Source: CAG-103 sp905215475
Lineage (GTDB): Bacteria; Bacillota; Clostridia; Oscillospirales; Oscillospiraceae
NCBI GenBank assembly: GCA_905215475.1
Contig: CAJMPW010000007.1
Location: forward strand, 1-64,000
Length of the DNA stretch: 64,000 nucleotides
Direction of reading: 5' to 3'
Part shown: one piece after another, positions 1 through 9,234 of the stretch
Numbering within the stretch: position 1 is the stretch's first letter
How the letters are laid out: each line of letters starts with the position of its first letter
The notes under the pieces: model-generated
Databases searched by the model: none
Seen by the model: the letters and a program-made list of their open reading frames with translations, nothing else
What the model was told of the DNA's origin: nothing
Translations under genes and position numbers: made by a program

Positions 1-1416
1 GGACTGGCCGTCGATCACGCGCTGCAGCGTGTTGTCGCACGAGCAGCCGCTCAGCTTCAGCGTGACGCGGCGGTACAGGTTCGTCTCCTCGCCGCGCCAG
101 ACGTTGGCTGTGATGTCCTCGCCGCCCATCGTCACGCGCACGCTGCCGATCGCCTTGCCGTCCCCGGCTGTGATCTGTGCCGTGTAGGGCTGGTACTGCG
201 CTGCAGACGCCGCATCATTATCAATCACCGCCCCTGCCAGATTGCGCACCACCGCGCACTCAGGCACGGAAGACGTCAGCACATCCGGCGCCCCGTCGAT
301 CATGGCCGCACGCAAGCGGTTGATGTCCGCAATCGTGATGCCGATACGCTGTGCCCAGTTGACTACCTTATCGCGCAATGTTGTGCCAGCCATCGTCTGC
401 ATATATTGCACAAGCCCGGCATATGCCGCATCGCTTCTGCGGCGCATCTCGCCCTTGAAGCTCGTCAGCTCGTAGTCCTTATCTATATCGCTCTGGCTTA
501 CGCCGAGCAGTGCCTCGATGATGGCGCACACCGTGCCCGTCCGATCCGCACCAAGCAGGCAGTGGATGTAGCACGGCTCGTTTGCGCAGACGTGCTGGAT
601 GATGCTGCGTAGCACTGGCGCATACTCTGCACCGAGACCGTCTACATTGACGCCGGTCGCATAAGGCGTGATGGCGTAGTGCTCCCACGCCGCCGCAGAC
701 CCCAGTGCCGAGCCGGACACGCCGGAGATCTCGGATGCTGAGCGCAGGTCGATTTCTGCGCGTATGCCAAGCTGTGTGCAGAGCACGTCTCTGTCTGCGT
801 CCGTCAGCCTGACGCCATAGCTTTTTCCGTTGAGTTCTCCGCCGCGAAACAGCAGCCCGTACCGGACCGTACCGCCGTCACAAGTCCAGCCGCCCAAATC
901 CCGAATATTAAACGGGCTGCCTTCCGCGAGCGTCGTGCCGACCTTGATCATTCGCAGCGCACCGGTCGGCGTCAAATGTCCGCTCCCGCTCACGATGCCG
1001 CTGCGCTGCACCACATAGTCCGCGCCCTGCGCAGACGGCGCGAGGTTATAGAGCGTCTCCGTGCCGGAGCGCACATCCTTGCGCAGCACACCGCCGAGCG
1101 CGTCCGAAGCCGTCAGCGTGCCATCCACGACCGGAACGGAGACGCCCGCAGGCTGGTCTTTGCGATAGTCGGTCGTCTGCCCGGTATACTGCTCGATCTG
1201 TGACGTACTGTAATCGCCGGGATCATACGTCACGTCAGCGAGGTATGCTGCGGCAACGGCGTTGACCTGCGAGTATGTGACAGGTTTTGCCCCGCCCTTG
1301 ATGCCGCGCACCGCGCCCCCCATCTGCGCGATCTTGTATGTTTCCGCGCCGCCGGTCTTTTCGCGGATGGCGTCGGCGATGTCCTGCACGGCGGCTTCTT
1401 CGTAGAGCTTTTTCAA
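1..1416 (-). CDS. Tail/baseplate-associated protein with embedded tyrosine-phosphatase domain (partial, runs off left edge)
   Basis: I translated this frame by hand; it stays open for 472 codons to the window edge, so its stop is not visible. It starts with TTG at 1416, overlapping the TGA of the upstream collagen-like gene, with GGAGGTGG about six bases upstream. Residues 1-160 look structural. Residues about 165-400 carry the hallmarks of the Y_phosphatase3-type tyrosine phosphatases: FNIRDLGG at 169-176, GLLFRGGEL shortly after, IDLRSASE, and the P-loop HCLLGADRTG at 285-294 with C286 and R292 forming the CX5R signature. The usual lysine of the HCxxGKDRTG form is alanine here. The last 90 residues look like a beta-rich tail domain. 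Its place at the end of the tail operon argues for a virion protein; substrate and activity are inference. Confidence 0.82.
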   Translation of the reverse strand, partial: MKKLYEEAAVQDIADAIREKTGGAETYKIAQMGGAVRGIKGGAKPVTYSQVNAVAAAYLADVTYDPGDYSTSQIEQYTGQTTDYRKDQPAGVSVPVVDGTLTASDALGGVLRKDVRSGTETLYNLAPSAQGADYVVQRSGIVSGSGHLTPTGALRMIKVGTTLAEGSPFNIRDLGGWTCDGGTVRYGLLFRGGELNGKSYGVRLTDADRDVLCTQLGIRAEIDLRSASEISGVSGSALGSAAAWEHYAITPYATGVNVDGLGAEYAPVLRSIIQHVCANEPCYIHCLLGADRTGTVCAIIEALLGVSQSDIDKDYELTSFKGEMRRRSDAAYAGLVQYMQTMAGTTLRDKVVNWAQRIGITIADINRLRAAMIDGAPDVLTSSVPECAVVRNLAGAVIDNDAASAAQYQPYTAQITAGDGKAIGSVRVTMGGEDITANVWRGEETNLYRRVTLKLSGCSCDNTLQRVIDGQS

Positions 1417-2465
1417 TATGCCACCTCCGTGCCGTCGGCGATGGTCACGGTCTGCGCCGTGCTGCCGTCATACGTAATGCTCGTGCCGCCGATTTGGATC
1501 GTCAGCGCCTTCGGGTTCGGCAGCGCAGCGGGGATATCCGATGGCTTTGCGGGCGTGTACCCCAGCGCGCCTGCGATGCTTGCCGCAGTCACGGTCGCGT
1601 CACTTCCGTCCTTGCCGGGTTTGCCAGCAGGTCCTTGCGGGCCAGCAGGGCCGATCGGGCCGGTCGCACCCGTGTCACCCTTTGCGCCGTCCTTGCCGGG
1701 CGCACCGGCAGGGCCAGCAGGGCCGGTTGCTCCGCGCGGTCCTGTGTCGCCCTTTGCGCCCGGAGCGCCATCCTTACCCGGCGCACCGTCTTTACCGGGT
1801 GCGCCAGCTGCGCCTGTGTCACCCTTGTCGCCTTTTACTCCTGGGACGCCCGGCGCGCCGTCAAATACGCCGCTTGCCTTTGCTTGCGCGAGGGCCGCGT
1901 CTGTTGCGGATTGCAGTTTATCAGCCGTAAGGTAGTCGCCTTTCGGCTGTTTCCCCGCCAGCGCATCGGCAAGTCCTGCGATTGCGCCGATCGGATGCTG
2001 ATCTTGTGCATCACGGTTGATCAGCTTGCTGTGGTCGCTCTCCCCGCCGCCTGCCCGTGCCGCCTCGTTGATGGCGGCCACAAGGTTATCTTTCGCGGTG
2101 GTTTGCAGGGCGGACAGGTCGCCGATTTCGGCGCGCAGACGGTCGAAGCCAGCGTGCTCTGTCGGGGTGTAGACGTAGTCTGACGGCCGGGCGCGCTTAT
2201 GGACCGCAAAATTCGCCTGCACCTTGGTATAGCCGCCCGCGTCGTCGGTTACGTAGGCGTATGCCGTCAGCGGGTGCCAGTCCTGCAGCAGCTCGTCCGG
2301 GATGATGGCCGTGCCGTCGTCCCCAACATCAACGTCCACGCTGCGGCCAAAGCACTTATTTTGATAGTGTATTTGCTTTACGTCGGCGCCGTCGGTGATC
2401 TTGACCCGCCGCCCGGTGTCCCACTGCCACAGCGCCCCGCGCCCGTCCGCAATTGTGATAGTCAT
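1413..2465 (-). CDS. Collagen-like tail fibre / baseplate protein with BppU-like N-terminus
   Basis: The protein has 350 residues. I set the start at the ATG at 2465 (MTITIADG), preceded by AAGGGGG; an upstream in-frame ATG at 2609 would run into the preceding gene. Residues 1-115 resemble the N-terminal domain of phage upper-baseplate (BppU-type) proteins, which docks onto the tail. Residues about 210-290 are a run of about 25 Gly-X-Y triplets, rich in GKDGAPG and GATGPAG, expected to form a collagen-like triple helix. A short C-terminal beta domain follows. It overlaps the phosphatase-domain gene by four bases, so the two are translationally coupled and probably belong to the same tail-tip structure. 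Confidence 0.85.
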   Translation of the reverse strand: MTITIADGRGALWQWDTGRRVKITDGADVKQIHYQNKCFGRSVDVDVGDDGTAIIPDELLQDWHPLTAYAYVTDDAGGYTKVQANFAVHKRARPSDYVYTPTEHAGFDRLRAEIGDLSALQTTAKDNLVAAINEAARAGGGESDHSKLINRDAQDQHPIGAIAGLADALAGKQPKGDYLTADKLQSATDAALAQAKASGVFDGAPGVPGVKGDKGDTGAAGAPGKDGAPGKDGAPGAKGDTGPRGATGPAGPAGAPGKDGAKGDTGATGPIGPAGPQGPAGKPGKDGSDATVTAASIAGALGYTPAKPSDIPAALPNPKALTIQIGGTSITYDGSTAQTVTIADGTEVAY

Positions 2466-2476
2466 AGGATGCCCCC

Positions 2477-4006
2477 TTACTTGTACTTGCCCACGACGTA
2501 GTAGCTGACGCGTGGATTTAAAATCGTCGCCGTGGTAGGCCGCGCGAGCGCGTATGCTGGTGCACTGGTCAGCGGATCGTAACCGCTTGCAAAATCTGAT
2601 ATCAACCAAGCGTCCTTGTCTCCGCTGCTGTATGTGGCCTGCACAGACGGCGCTGCGACAAACGCAAACGGATACCGCCGCGCGGCTATGTTAGCCTGCG
2701 CATCCATCCATGTACCATAGTAGATGCCGCCCCAAGCCGTCGCCACGGAAAGTTTATCGGGACCGAACACACTCCACATCTCCGCCACACCCGACGACCA
2801 CTTTCGCCACTTCCACGCGCCGGTCGTGCCTTGCGCGACGACATAGTCCGCGCCAACACCGGATGCCGACGATCCGGAAGAACCGCTATCGGATGTGTTG
2901 TAGCTGCTGCTGGACTCGACGCTGTTGCCGATCGACGTTTTCCCGGAAAACACGAATGTGTACTCTGTGATAATCGATGGGTATTCCCGGCCATTGAGGT
3001 CCTTGACGATCACCTTGTCAAAAATGTCAAGCCGCGGGTCAGCCGGAAGATCACCAGAAAACTTATAGATCGGCTTATTTTTCAGCTGTTCGTACACCGT
3101 CTCTGCGACTGCTTCAGCCGCGACGGTGATTGACCCGGACGGTCCTTCGATGCCCAGCCACAAATTATCGTCATTCAGTTCAATGACGTAGCCTCCGGCA
3201 CCGTAAAAATATGTGCGCTCCTGCCCGTCGTAAGCAGACGTTTTTTTTACGCGCACGCCGGTGACTTCGACCGGCGTACTTGCCACTTCCAGTTGGTTAA
3301 TCCACTGTGTTAACGTCACATCTGCTGTAGATGTAATCGGTCGCACATACAGTGCATCCCCAGACACCACGGCATTGCCACCGCAGGCCAGCGCGATAGC
3401 TTCGATCACCTGCCGGATGGTGTGCTGTGCGTCCACGGTCCCCAGCGCGTTATACCCCAAATCATCATCAATCGCGCTTGGCGTCAGGCCGAGCCGAGTC
3501 GCTGCCAGCCTCCATAGCTCTATGTAATTGTGCTCTCCCTGCATCTCCGTCGGGCACAGCACGTCCGCTTCCTTCATGGCATCGTAGCAAGTAAGCGTGG
3601 TAACTTCGTGCACGGTTTCCACTTCATAAACCTTAAAGCTGCCCATTGGAACCAGGTATCCATTGCCGTCGATTTTGATATCTGCCTTTAGGTGCACGGT
3701 CGCTCCTTCGTATAGATTCCGGTTATCGACGTTTTGCCACCCCCCATCGTACATTTCAATTGTTGCGCATTTGCACGCGGAAAGCCCGACCGGGTAACTG
3801 CCGGATGATATCTGCGCTGTGATTTTCGTTCCACCAGGACGAAAACACGCCCCGTCTACCGGTAGGTGCTCCCCCGCCTTGAGCGTCACAGTTGTGCTGC
3901 CATAATACACCAATGTCACATCGTGATCCCACGTAAAAGATGCTTCGACCACGAAGTTCGTCTGCGACGGGTAGACGCTTGTAATTTGGTTTTCGACTGT
4001 TCGCAT
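2477..4006 (-). CDS. Tail-associated baseplate/hub protein
   Basis: This 509-residue protein lies directly after the tape measure and a short tail gene, where siphophages encode the distal-tail and hub proteins. The N-terminal 400 residues resemble the gp27/XkdQ-like hub proteins of Firmicutes phages in position and general sequence, although no catalytic motif is visible. A Ser/Gly-rich linker follows (about 375-390). The C-terminal section contains TTGAWKWRKWSSGVAEMW, a motif type common near the ends of Firmicutes tail-fibre proteins. The start is ATG at 4006 with GGGGGTG upstream. The hub-versus-fibre assignment is inference. Confidence 0.72.
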   Translation of the reverse strand: MRTVENQITSVYPSQTNFVVEASFTWDHDVTLVYYGSTTVTLKAGEHLPVDGACFRPGGTKITAQISSGSYPVGLSACKCATIEMYDGGWQNVDNRNLYEGATVHLKADIKIDGNGYLVPMGSFKVYEVETVHEVTTLTCYDAMKEADVLCPTEMQGEHNYIELWRLAATRLGLTPSAIDDDLGYNALGTVDAQHTIRQVIEAIALACGGNAVVSGDALYVRPITSTADVTLTQWINQLEVASTPVEVTGVRVKKTSAYDGQERTYFYGAGGYVIELNDDNLWLGIEGPSGSITVAAEAVAETVYEQLKNKPIYKFSGDLPADPRLDIFDKVIVKDLNGREYPSIITEYTFVFSGKTSIGNSVESSSSYNTSDSGSSGSSASGVGADYVVAQGTTGAWKWRKWSSGVAEMWSVFGPDKLSVATAWGGIYYGTWMDAQANIAARRYPFAFVAAPSVQATYSSGDKDAWLISDFASGYDPLTSAPAYALARPTTATILNPRVSYYVVGKYK

Positions 4007-4022
4007 ATCATGTCACCCCCAA

Positions 4023-4424
4023 TCACGTCAGCGGATTGACGCTGACCATGTTAAATTCCAGGGACGTAAACAGCTCCTTGTCTTCGTTCAGGCGCCCGAT
4101 ATTCAGCTGCCCTTTGCCGACGTAAAACCACGCCAGGCACCACGCACCGTGGTAAGCGGAAAAGTAGTACAGCTGGAACTGCTGCCCTTTTGCAATGATC
4201 TTCAGAATCTGCGACAGCATGGTTTTACTGACAGCCGCTCGGCTATATCCAAGTGCTTCGACCGTGAACAGCGGACTGACGACGGCCGCGCCGGTCTGGG
4301 TGCGGCCGCTGTCCTCCGTGTAGGTCGTTTCGAAGTCATACGACAGCGCGCCGGAGTCCGGCTGCGGAAGCACCAGCCAGTCATCCGATGGGCTTTTTCG
4401 AATTTTAATGTATTCCTGTGCCAT
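4023..4424 (-). CDS. Short tail protein, distal-tail-like
   Basis: The 133-residue product starts two bases after the tape-measure stop codon, so the genes are coupled. No motif is diagnostic. The position between tape measure and hub, and the size, fit a distal-tail or tail-completion protein seen in Firmicutes siphophages. The sequence is mixed beta with a Tyr/Phe-rich centre (LYYFSAYHGAWCLAWFYV). Confidence 0.6.
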   Translation of the reverse strand: MAQEYIKIRKSPSDDWLVLPQPDSGALSYDFETTYTEDSGRTQTGAAVVSPLFTVEALGYSRAAVSKTMLSQILKIIAKGQQFQLYYFSAYHGAWCLAWFYVGKGQLNIGRLNEDKELFTSLEFNMVSVNPLT

Positions 4425-4425
4425 G

Positions 4426-6402
4426 TTACACCGCTACAAGCGGGTTTTTGCCCGTTTGCCCTTTCCGCAATTTTGCTTCTGTGATTACTTCGTCAAACAG
4501 TGTGCGGCGATCCAACCGGGCGATAAATTCATATCGGCTGCCGGCGCCGCCGGCTTCTTCGCGCACGATTTTGCGCAGCAGGGATTCCGGCGCTTCCAGG
4601 TTGTTTCCGTTGTGCTGATCGCCCAGCACGGCCAAGAACTTCCGGTTCGCCGGGATGACTGCACCGCGCGCCAGCATCGGGATCTGCGGCACCGGCAGCG
4701 GATTCACGCCCCACATATTCTGGAACGGGGAAACGCCAAGGAAACTGGCGTTTCGGATCGTGTTCAGCATGGAGTTGATCTTATTGAAAGGCACGGCGAT
4801 GATCGTGTTCATGCCGCGAATGATGGCGTTGACGACCGTGCGGAAAGTATTTTCGATGCCTTCTTTGATGCCTGACCAGATACGGCCGCCTGCCGAAAAC
4901 ACGTCCTTGACCTTCTGCCATGCATCGCGGAATTTGCTCTGAAACCACTCCGGCACAGACCTGAAGGCACTTTTGATGCCATCCCACGCAGCCACAGCGC
5001 CGGATGCGACCTTTTCCCACAGCCCGCTGAACCAGTCCTTTATGGACGTCCCTTTTGCGATGATCCACACGACCGCTGCAGCTATAGCGGCAATCAGCAG
5101 CGGTATCCACGCCCCTGTGATGATAGCGATAGCGCCGCCAATGGTTAGCAACGCCACGGTAATAGCCGTAAGGTTCTTATTGTTGAAGCCGTTTTTAATC
5201 ACGTCACGAATTGCCACGCCAAGAAGGACAAGCCCCGCGACGATTGCCGTGATTGCTCCGCCAAGCACTCCAAATGCCAACCCCAGCCCAGTGACAGCCG
5301 CAGCAGCGCCGATGATGTACCCTGTCAGATTGTCGAAATTTATGCCGTTTTTAAGCATATCGACAACGTTGATGCCCATCAGGACAGCCCCCGCGACAGC
5401 AAGCGCCAGCTGCTTTGCCTTCGACAAATTCCCCAGGAACTTCTTTCCGATTTTCCACGCAGCGAATCCAGCGGCCACCGCCGCCACATACGGTGACAGC
5501 TCGCGGACAACGGCTGCAATCTTGCCGATTTTTCCGGTGTCGACCTGATCGGACAAATCAAATTTCGGCGCCGCACCAGATGACCCGCCTCCACCTCCGC
5601 CGCCGGAACTATCGTTCGATTCCCAGCGGTTCATTTCATCCAGCCCCGAAAGCTGTTTTTTTGCCTTCTCGGCCGCATCCCCTGCGGCCTCGGTTGCGGA
5701 AGCCTGATTATACAGTGCCTTTGCAGATGCATCCGCTTGTGACGCCGTTTTGCCAAACAACGAATTGATAAACACGGACACAACGGCAGTCAATTTGGCA
5801 AGCCACGCCAGAAGCGTTCGAATTGCCGGCAAAATATAGTTGTAGATCGGTGCAAAAGCGGAAATCAAATTGCCCCTGATCTGCGCCAAAGATGTTGACA
5901 TTTGTTTGTCTGCGCCGATTGTGCTAAGCAGCATTTTGCGCATCGTACGCAGTGCTTTGGTAATCATGGTGAAAATGAAGACGCGCTTTGCTAAGCCAGC
6001 AATTCGTTTTGTGAATTTCTTAAATTGTTCTGACACATTCTGCGTCGTCAAAGCTGCAAGACGCTGCTTTCCCACGTATTCGCTTACGGCAGCGCTGGCT
6101 TTTTCCTGCGCGATCTGGCTGCTTTCCATATTAAGCTGCGCCATTTTCAGCTGCTGCGTCGTTTTCTGGATCGCTTCGCCGGTTTCCTGCGATACTGTCC
6201 CGGTGCTTCTGGTTTTCCTTTCGTTTTCGGCAACAGCCCGCAGTTCTTCCAGCTGCTGCCGCAGCGTGGCTACCTTCTGCGCGGCCTTGTCCACATTGTT
6301 CGCGGCCTTTTTCGCGTTGTTTTCCAGCTTCGCAAGACCAGCGTCAAACTGGCCACTGTTTATCGTTGTATCAAATACCAGATCGCCGACAACATCAGCC
6401 AT
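4426..6402 (-). CDS. Tail tape measure protein
   Basis: At 658 residues, with an N-terminal coiled coil (about 20-130), several hydrophobic segments in the middle (about 290-450), and a Gly/Ser-rich linker (GGGGGGGSSG), this is a typical tape measure. It is preceded by the Gp15-like chaperone and followed by tail-tip genes. I chose the ATG at 6402 (MADVVGDL), which has AGGGGG seven bases upstream, over the in-frame GTG at 6411. By the usual scaling of about 0.15 nm per residue the tail would be near 100 nm; this is an estimate. Confidence 0.9.
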   Translation of the reverse strand: MADVVGDLVFDTTINSGQFDAGLAKLENNAKKAANNVDKAAQKVATLRQQLEELRAVAENERKTRSTGTVSQETGEAIQKTTQQLKMAQLNMESSQIAQEKASAAVSEYVGKQRLAALTTQNVSEQFKKFTKRIAGLAKRVFIFTMITKALRTMRKMLLSTIGADKQMSTSLAQIRGNLISAFAPIYNYILPAIRTLLAWLAKLTAVVSVFINSLFGKTASQADASAKALYNQASATEAAGDAAEKAKKQLSGLDEMNRWESNDSSGGGGGGGSSGAAPKFDLSDQVDTGKIGKIAAVVRELSPYVAAVAAGFAAWKIGKKFLGNLSKAKQLALAVAGAVLMGINVVDMLKNGINFDNLTGYIIGAAAAVTGLGLAFGVLGGAITAIVAGLVLLGVAIRDVIKNGFNNKNLTAITVALLTIGGAIAIITGAWIPLLIAAIAAAVVWIIAKGTSIKDWFSGLWEKVASGAVAAWDGIKSAFRSVPEWFQSKFRDAWQKVKDVFSAGGRIWSGIKEGIENTFRTVVNAIIRGMNTIIAVPFNKINSMLNTIRNASFLGVSPFQNMWGVNPLPVPQIPMLARGAVIPANRKFLAVLGDQHNGNNLEAPESLLRKIVREEAGGAGSRYEFIARLDRRTLFDEVITEAKLRKGQTGKNPLVAV

Positions 6403-6961
6403 CGCGCACACCCCCTGTCATCAGCTGCCGGATGAATTCATCTTCGTCGTCGGTCAGATGCGCCGACTTGAAATCGATCAATTCCCGGTTTTCGTCGTAG
6501 TATTCGCGTTCCCACCTTTCCAGCTTCTTGTGCTTGCGCAGCTTCCGCCGGATGTCCAGGATCGTGGAAAACGTGCAGTCACCGATCTCCATATAATATC
6601 CGATGAACGTCCACCAGTGCATATACGGCAGTGCGCGCACGTCCTGCCCGGCTACGCGGTTGATCGGCGCGATGATCATCGGGAAATCCTGCTCCCAGTC
6701 CATCTGCTTCGGCTGCTGCCGCTGGTCGCCGCGATCCACGCCGCCGTCTAAAAACCACAGCATGAATTTCACCGCGGCGGCCATGTCCGTGATTTGATCC
6801 CAGTCTGGGTAAAAGATCTTGACCGCCACTTCGGCGCGATCCTGATCTGTCAGATCCGGGTCATTCAACGCAGCGCAGATGTCCAGAATTTCGCGAAAGT
6901 CACTGCGGATACGAAAACACCGGCCGCCGATATATGCTGTCTTCGGCAGGCCGGTATTCAT
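6395..6961 (-). CDS. Gp15-family tail assembly protein
   Basis: The 188-residue protein has the features of the bacteriophage Gp15 family: the central WWTFIGYYMEIGD stretch and the basic helix with RRKLRKHKKLERWEREYY. In this family the gene sits just upstream of the tape measure and is thought to act as its chaperone, matching lambda gpT. It overlaps the preceding gene by four bases (ATGA) and the tape measure by eight. Confidence 0.85.
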   Translation of the reverse strand: MNTGLPKTAYIGGRCFRIRSDFREILDICAALNDPDLTDQDRAEVAVKIFYPDWDQITDMAAAVKFMLWFLDGGVDRGDQRQQPKQMDWEQDFPMIIAPINRVAGQDVRALPYMHWWTFIGYYMEIGDCTFSTILDIRRKLRKHKKLERWEREYYDENRELIDFKSAHLTDDEDEFIRQLMTGGVRDG

Positions 6962-7407
6962 GCTCTGCGCTTCTTCCTGCGCTGACCGCCGCCGTTGTAT
7001 TTATCCAGGTATTTCGCCTGACGCTTCTGCGCGGCAGCGGTCGCAGCGTCCATGTCGCGCCGGATCTGGCGTGAAACCGCTTCCAGGAACGAAATGATCT
7101 GCAGGGAACCGGACGGCGTGAGCGAAACGCAGTAGGCTTTGCCGAACACTGTATCGCAGACGGGCGAAGGGAACGCCGCGTCCACCTGTTCGCGTGCGTA
7201 GGCGTCCAGTTCACGGATCGTCGTGCGGGCGTCCATATCGCTTTCCTGCGTGCCCATTTCGTCGGCTTTGGCCTTGATCGCCATCGCTGCCGCTTCCAGC
7301 CGGTCGATGATACCGATGTCGTTCGGGTCAAAATAGATCTTCCGGTTTGCGTCGCCATTGATGGTGAACGCTTTCAGACCGGTTTCAAATGAAATGTTAT
7401 TGCTCAC
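6958..7407 (-). CDS. Tail assembly chaperone-like protein (gpG position)
   Basis: The 149-residue product lies between the tail tube gene and the Gp15-like gene, the place of gpG in lambda-like phages. It is mainly helical, and its C-terminus is strongly basic (GGQRRKKRRA). I looked for a slippery heptamer that would fuse it to the next frame and saw none; it simply overlaps the next start by ATGA. Family assignment rests on context. Confidence 0.68.
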   Translation of the reverse strand: MSNNISFETGLKAFTINGDANRKIYFDPNDIGIIDRLEAAAMAIKAKADEMGTQESDMDARTTIRELDAYAREQVDAAFPSPVCDTVFGKAYCVSLTPSGSLQIISFLEAVSRQIRRDMDAATAAAQKRQAKYLDKYNGGGQRRKKRRA

Positions 7408-7419
7408 GCCGTCACCACC

Positions 7420-7944
7420 TTATGCCGTCGCCTTCGTGAACGTGGCCACGCCGTCCGCAATGGCCGCCGTGCCGACCGTGCGCGTGCCGCCGTAGGTCAC
7501 GTCAAACGGCATATCCACCGTCTTGTCGCCGCCCAGCGACTTCACTTCGATTGCGCAGCCGCTATATCGTTCGGCGAACATCGCCGTGTCCTTCGTGCCG
7601 GCATAGCAGTGCACGATCATCATGTCCTGTTCGGCCAGCGCCGCAACGTCCTGATCCTTGATCGCCAGCTGCCACAGCTTCGTCAGCGCGGTTTCGCCGG
7701 CGTCCAGATTGCACGGGTCAAAGGTCTGCGTGATGGTCGGCGCGGACATTGTGGTAAACGTGTTGCCGAGAATGTCCTGCGTGGTTTCTTTGTTCCAGTC
7801 ATATTCCTGACTGCTGTCCTCCACGCGCTTGCCGACGATCGACCAAACCGGCGCGGAAGACGTGCCGGTATTCAGGAAGGCCATCAGCAGCTTGCGGGCG
7901 ATCGTCTGGCCCGCAGTGGTGTTAAAAGTCGTACTTTCAGGCAT
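7420..7944 (-). CDS. Major tail tube protein
   Basis: The 174-residue protein is beta-rich, contains SIVGKRVEDSSQEYDWNKE and a Gly/Thr-rich C-terminal part (DVTYGGTRTVGTAAIADG), and has the size and place of Firmicutes siphophage tail tube proteins. It lies between the tail terminator-like gene and the tail chaperones. No sheath gene follows, which supports a non-contractile tail. Confidence 0.82.
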   Translation of the reverse strand: MPESTTFNTTAGQTIARKLLMAFLNTGTSSAPVWSIVGKRVEDSSQEYDWNKETTQDILGNTFTTMSAPTITQTFDPCNLDAGETALTKLWQLAIKDQDVAALAEQDMMIVHCYAGTKDTAMFAERYSGCAIEVKSLGGDKTVDMPFDVTYGGTRTVGTAAIADGVATFTKATA

Positions 7945-7950
7945 AATGCA

Positions 7951-8421
7951 TCACCTTTCAAAATTATTGTCGTACCGCATCGACAGGGACACGGCCCAGT
8001 CTTCCACACCGTCGGCATAGCGCCCAGCAAGATAGGCCGCCGACACCTGCACAAATGCAGTGATCGTCCGGCCATCGCCGAGGTCTGGCCACGCGGCAAG
8101 CGTGTGCTGCTGGCCGTCCGCCGTGATCGGCTGTTTTTCCAGCCAGCGCGCCAGTTTGTCCAGCCAGCCCTTGATGTGGATGCGGTCCGTTTCCGACTGC
8201 GGTACGGCGCGATATACCACCTGAAACGCATAGTTGCATTTCTGGTACACACCGCCCATGATGTCGGTCGTTTCGCTGATCACCGTCGCCGCAGCGGACG
8301 GATAGATCCCGACGCCGGACTTGTCGCCCAGCTCGCCGAACCGAATTTCCCGCGCGCCGATGGCCGGGAAGCCATTCAGCAAGCCGCTCAGAATCGTTGA
8401 AAAATCTTTTGTGTCAACCAT
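7951..8421 (-). CDS. Tail terminator-like minor structural protein
   Basis: I set the start at ATG 8421 (MVDTKDFSTIL), which has GGGGGA six bases upstream; longer readings are unlikely. The product is 156 residues, with WLDKLARWLEKQPITADGQQ and a C-terminal beta region, like the small minor-capsid or tail-terminator proteins that precede the tail tube gene. It overlaps the previous gene by eight bases. Confidence 0.65.
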   Translation of the reverse strand: MVDTKDFSTILSGLLNGFPAIGAREIRFGELGDKSGVGIYPSAAATVISETTDIMGGVYQKCNYAFQVVYRAVPQSETDRIHIKGWLDKLARWLEKQPITADGQQHTLAAWPDLGDGRTITAFVQVSAAYLAGRYADGVEDWAVSLSMRYDNNFER

Positions 8422-8845
8422 TTGATTCCCCCAGGATGATCCGTTTGCAGCCATCCGCCCATTCTTTTCCGTGTTCGTTTTGGGCCACTTCCGCCCAGTG
8501 CGGCACGCCGGTTGCAAACTGCAGATCGCGGTCGGTCACAACTTTCACAGCGTCCTTGCGCGCCCACGGTGAACCGGTTTCCGGGTCAACCATGACCTTG
8601 CCCATATACAGATACCGTGCATATGGGCCGGGGAACACAACCTGCCGGCCACCTTCTGCGACATATGAACGTTGCTGCAGGCTGCCGGTTTTCAACGGCA
8701 TATACAGCTTGCTGTCCGCCAACACCTGCTGGCTGAGCCATTCCTGCGCTTTGGCGAATCGCGGGCCGTATTTGGCGAACCGGAGATTTACCCGGATGTG
8801 TCCCTTAACATAGCTGACGTCCTTATAGTGCTTGATGCCGTTCAT
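8414..8845 (-). CDS. Minor capsid / head-tail joining protein
   Basis: The start is the ATG at 8845 (MNGIKHYKDV), which overlaps the upstream stop as ATGA. The 143-residue product contains YMPLKTGSLQQRSYV and FPGPYARYLYMGKVMVDPETG, which match the Firmicutes minor capsid family often annotated PF11114. These proteins sit in the head-tail joining cluster. Confidence 0.75.
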   Translation of the reverse strand: MNGIKHYKDVSYVKGHIRVNLRFAKYGPRFAKAQEWLSQQVLADSKLYMPLKTGSLQQRSYVAEGGRQVVFPGPYARYLYMGKVMVDPETGSPWARKDAVKVVTDRDLQFATGVPHWAEVAQNEHGKEWADGCKRIILGESNG

Positions 8846-9234
8846 GACGCTGTCACCTCGAAGTGCGCAATCAGCGGAAACCACGCGCAGGATGTGATCC
8901 TGTGGCATTCCGTAACCTTGCACAACGCATCGTATTCCGCCCAGTCGTGATCGCCGCGGCAGAAATAATCGCCCGGCTGGAACGCAATCAGGCCACTGCG
9001 ATCATCCGCCGCCTGGTACACTTCCGGCGTCGCACAGGTCAGCGAGCCAATGGCCGCTTTCGGCACAAGCAGCAGCACATAGTGCCCCGGAACGTCGCCG
9101 GTCGTGCCTGGCGTCATGGCGGTTTTCGCTTCCACCTTGACGCCGGTCAGCACGTGCCGCACCCACGTATCGTCCTGACCGCGCGCGCCGCGCACACGGG
9201 AAAAAAGCGTGACCGTATCGCTATGCAGCAGCAT
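8842..9234 (-). CDS. Head-tail joining protein (minor capsid cluster)
   Basis: The 130-residue product contains GDYFCRGDHDWAEYDAL. I used ATG 9234, whose A is also the last base of the preceding TGA, with GGGGG upstream; a GTG at 9240 is possible. Function is inferred from its place between the connector and another minor capsid gene. Confidence 0.6.
   Translation of the reverse strand: MLLHSDTVTLFSRVRGARGQDDTWVRHVLTGVKVEAKTAMTPGTTGDVPGHYVLLLVPKAAIGSLTCATPEVYQAADDRSGLIAFQPGDYFCRGDHDWAEYDALCKVTECHRITSCAWFPLIAHFEVTAS

Noticed and set aside
6395..7407. Programmed frameshift between the two tail chaperone genes
   Set aside because: I found no slippery heptamer at the junction; the genes overlap by a plain ATGA.
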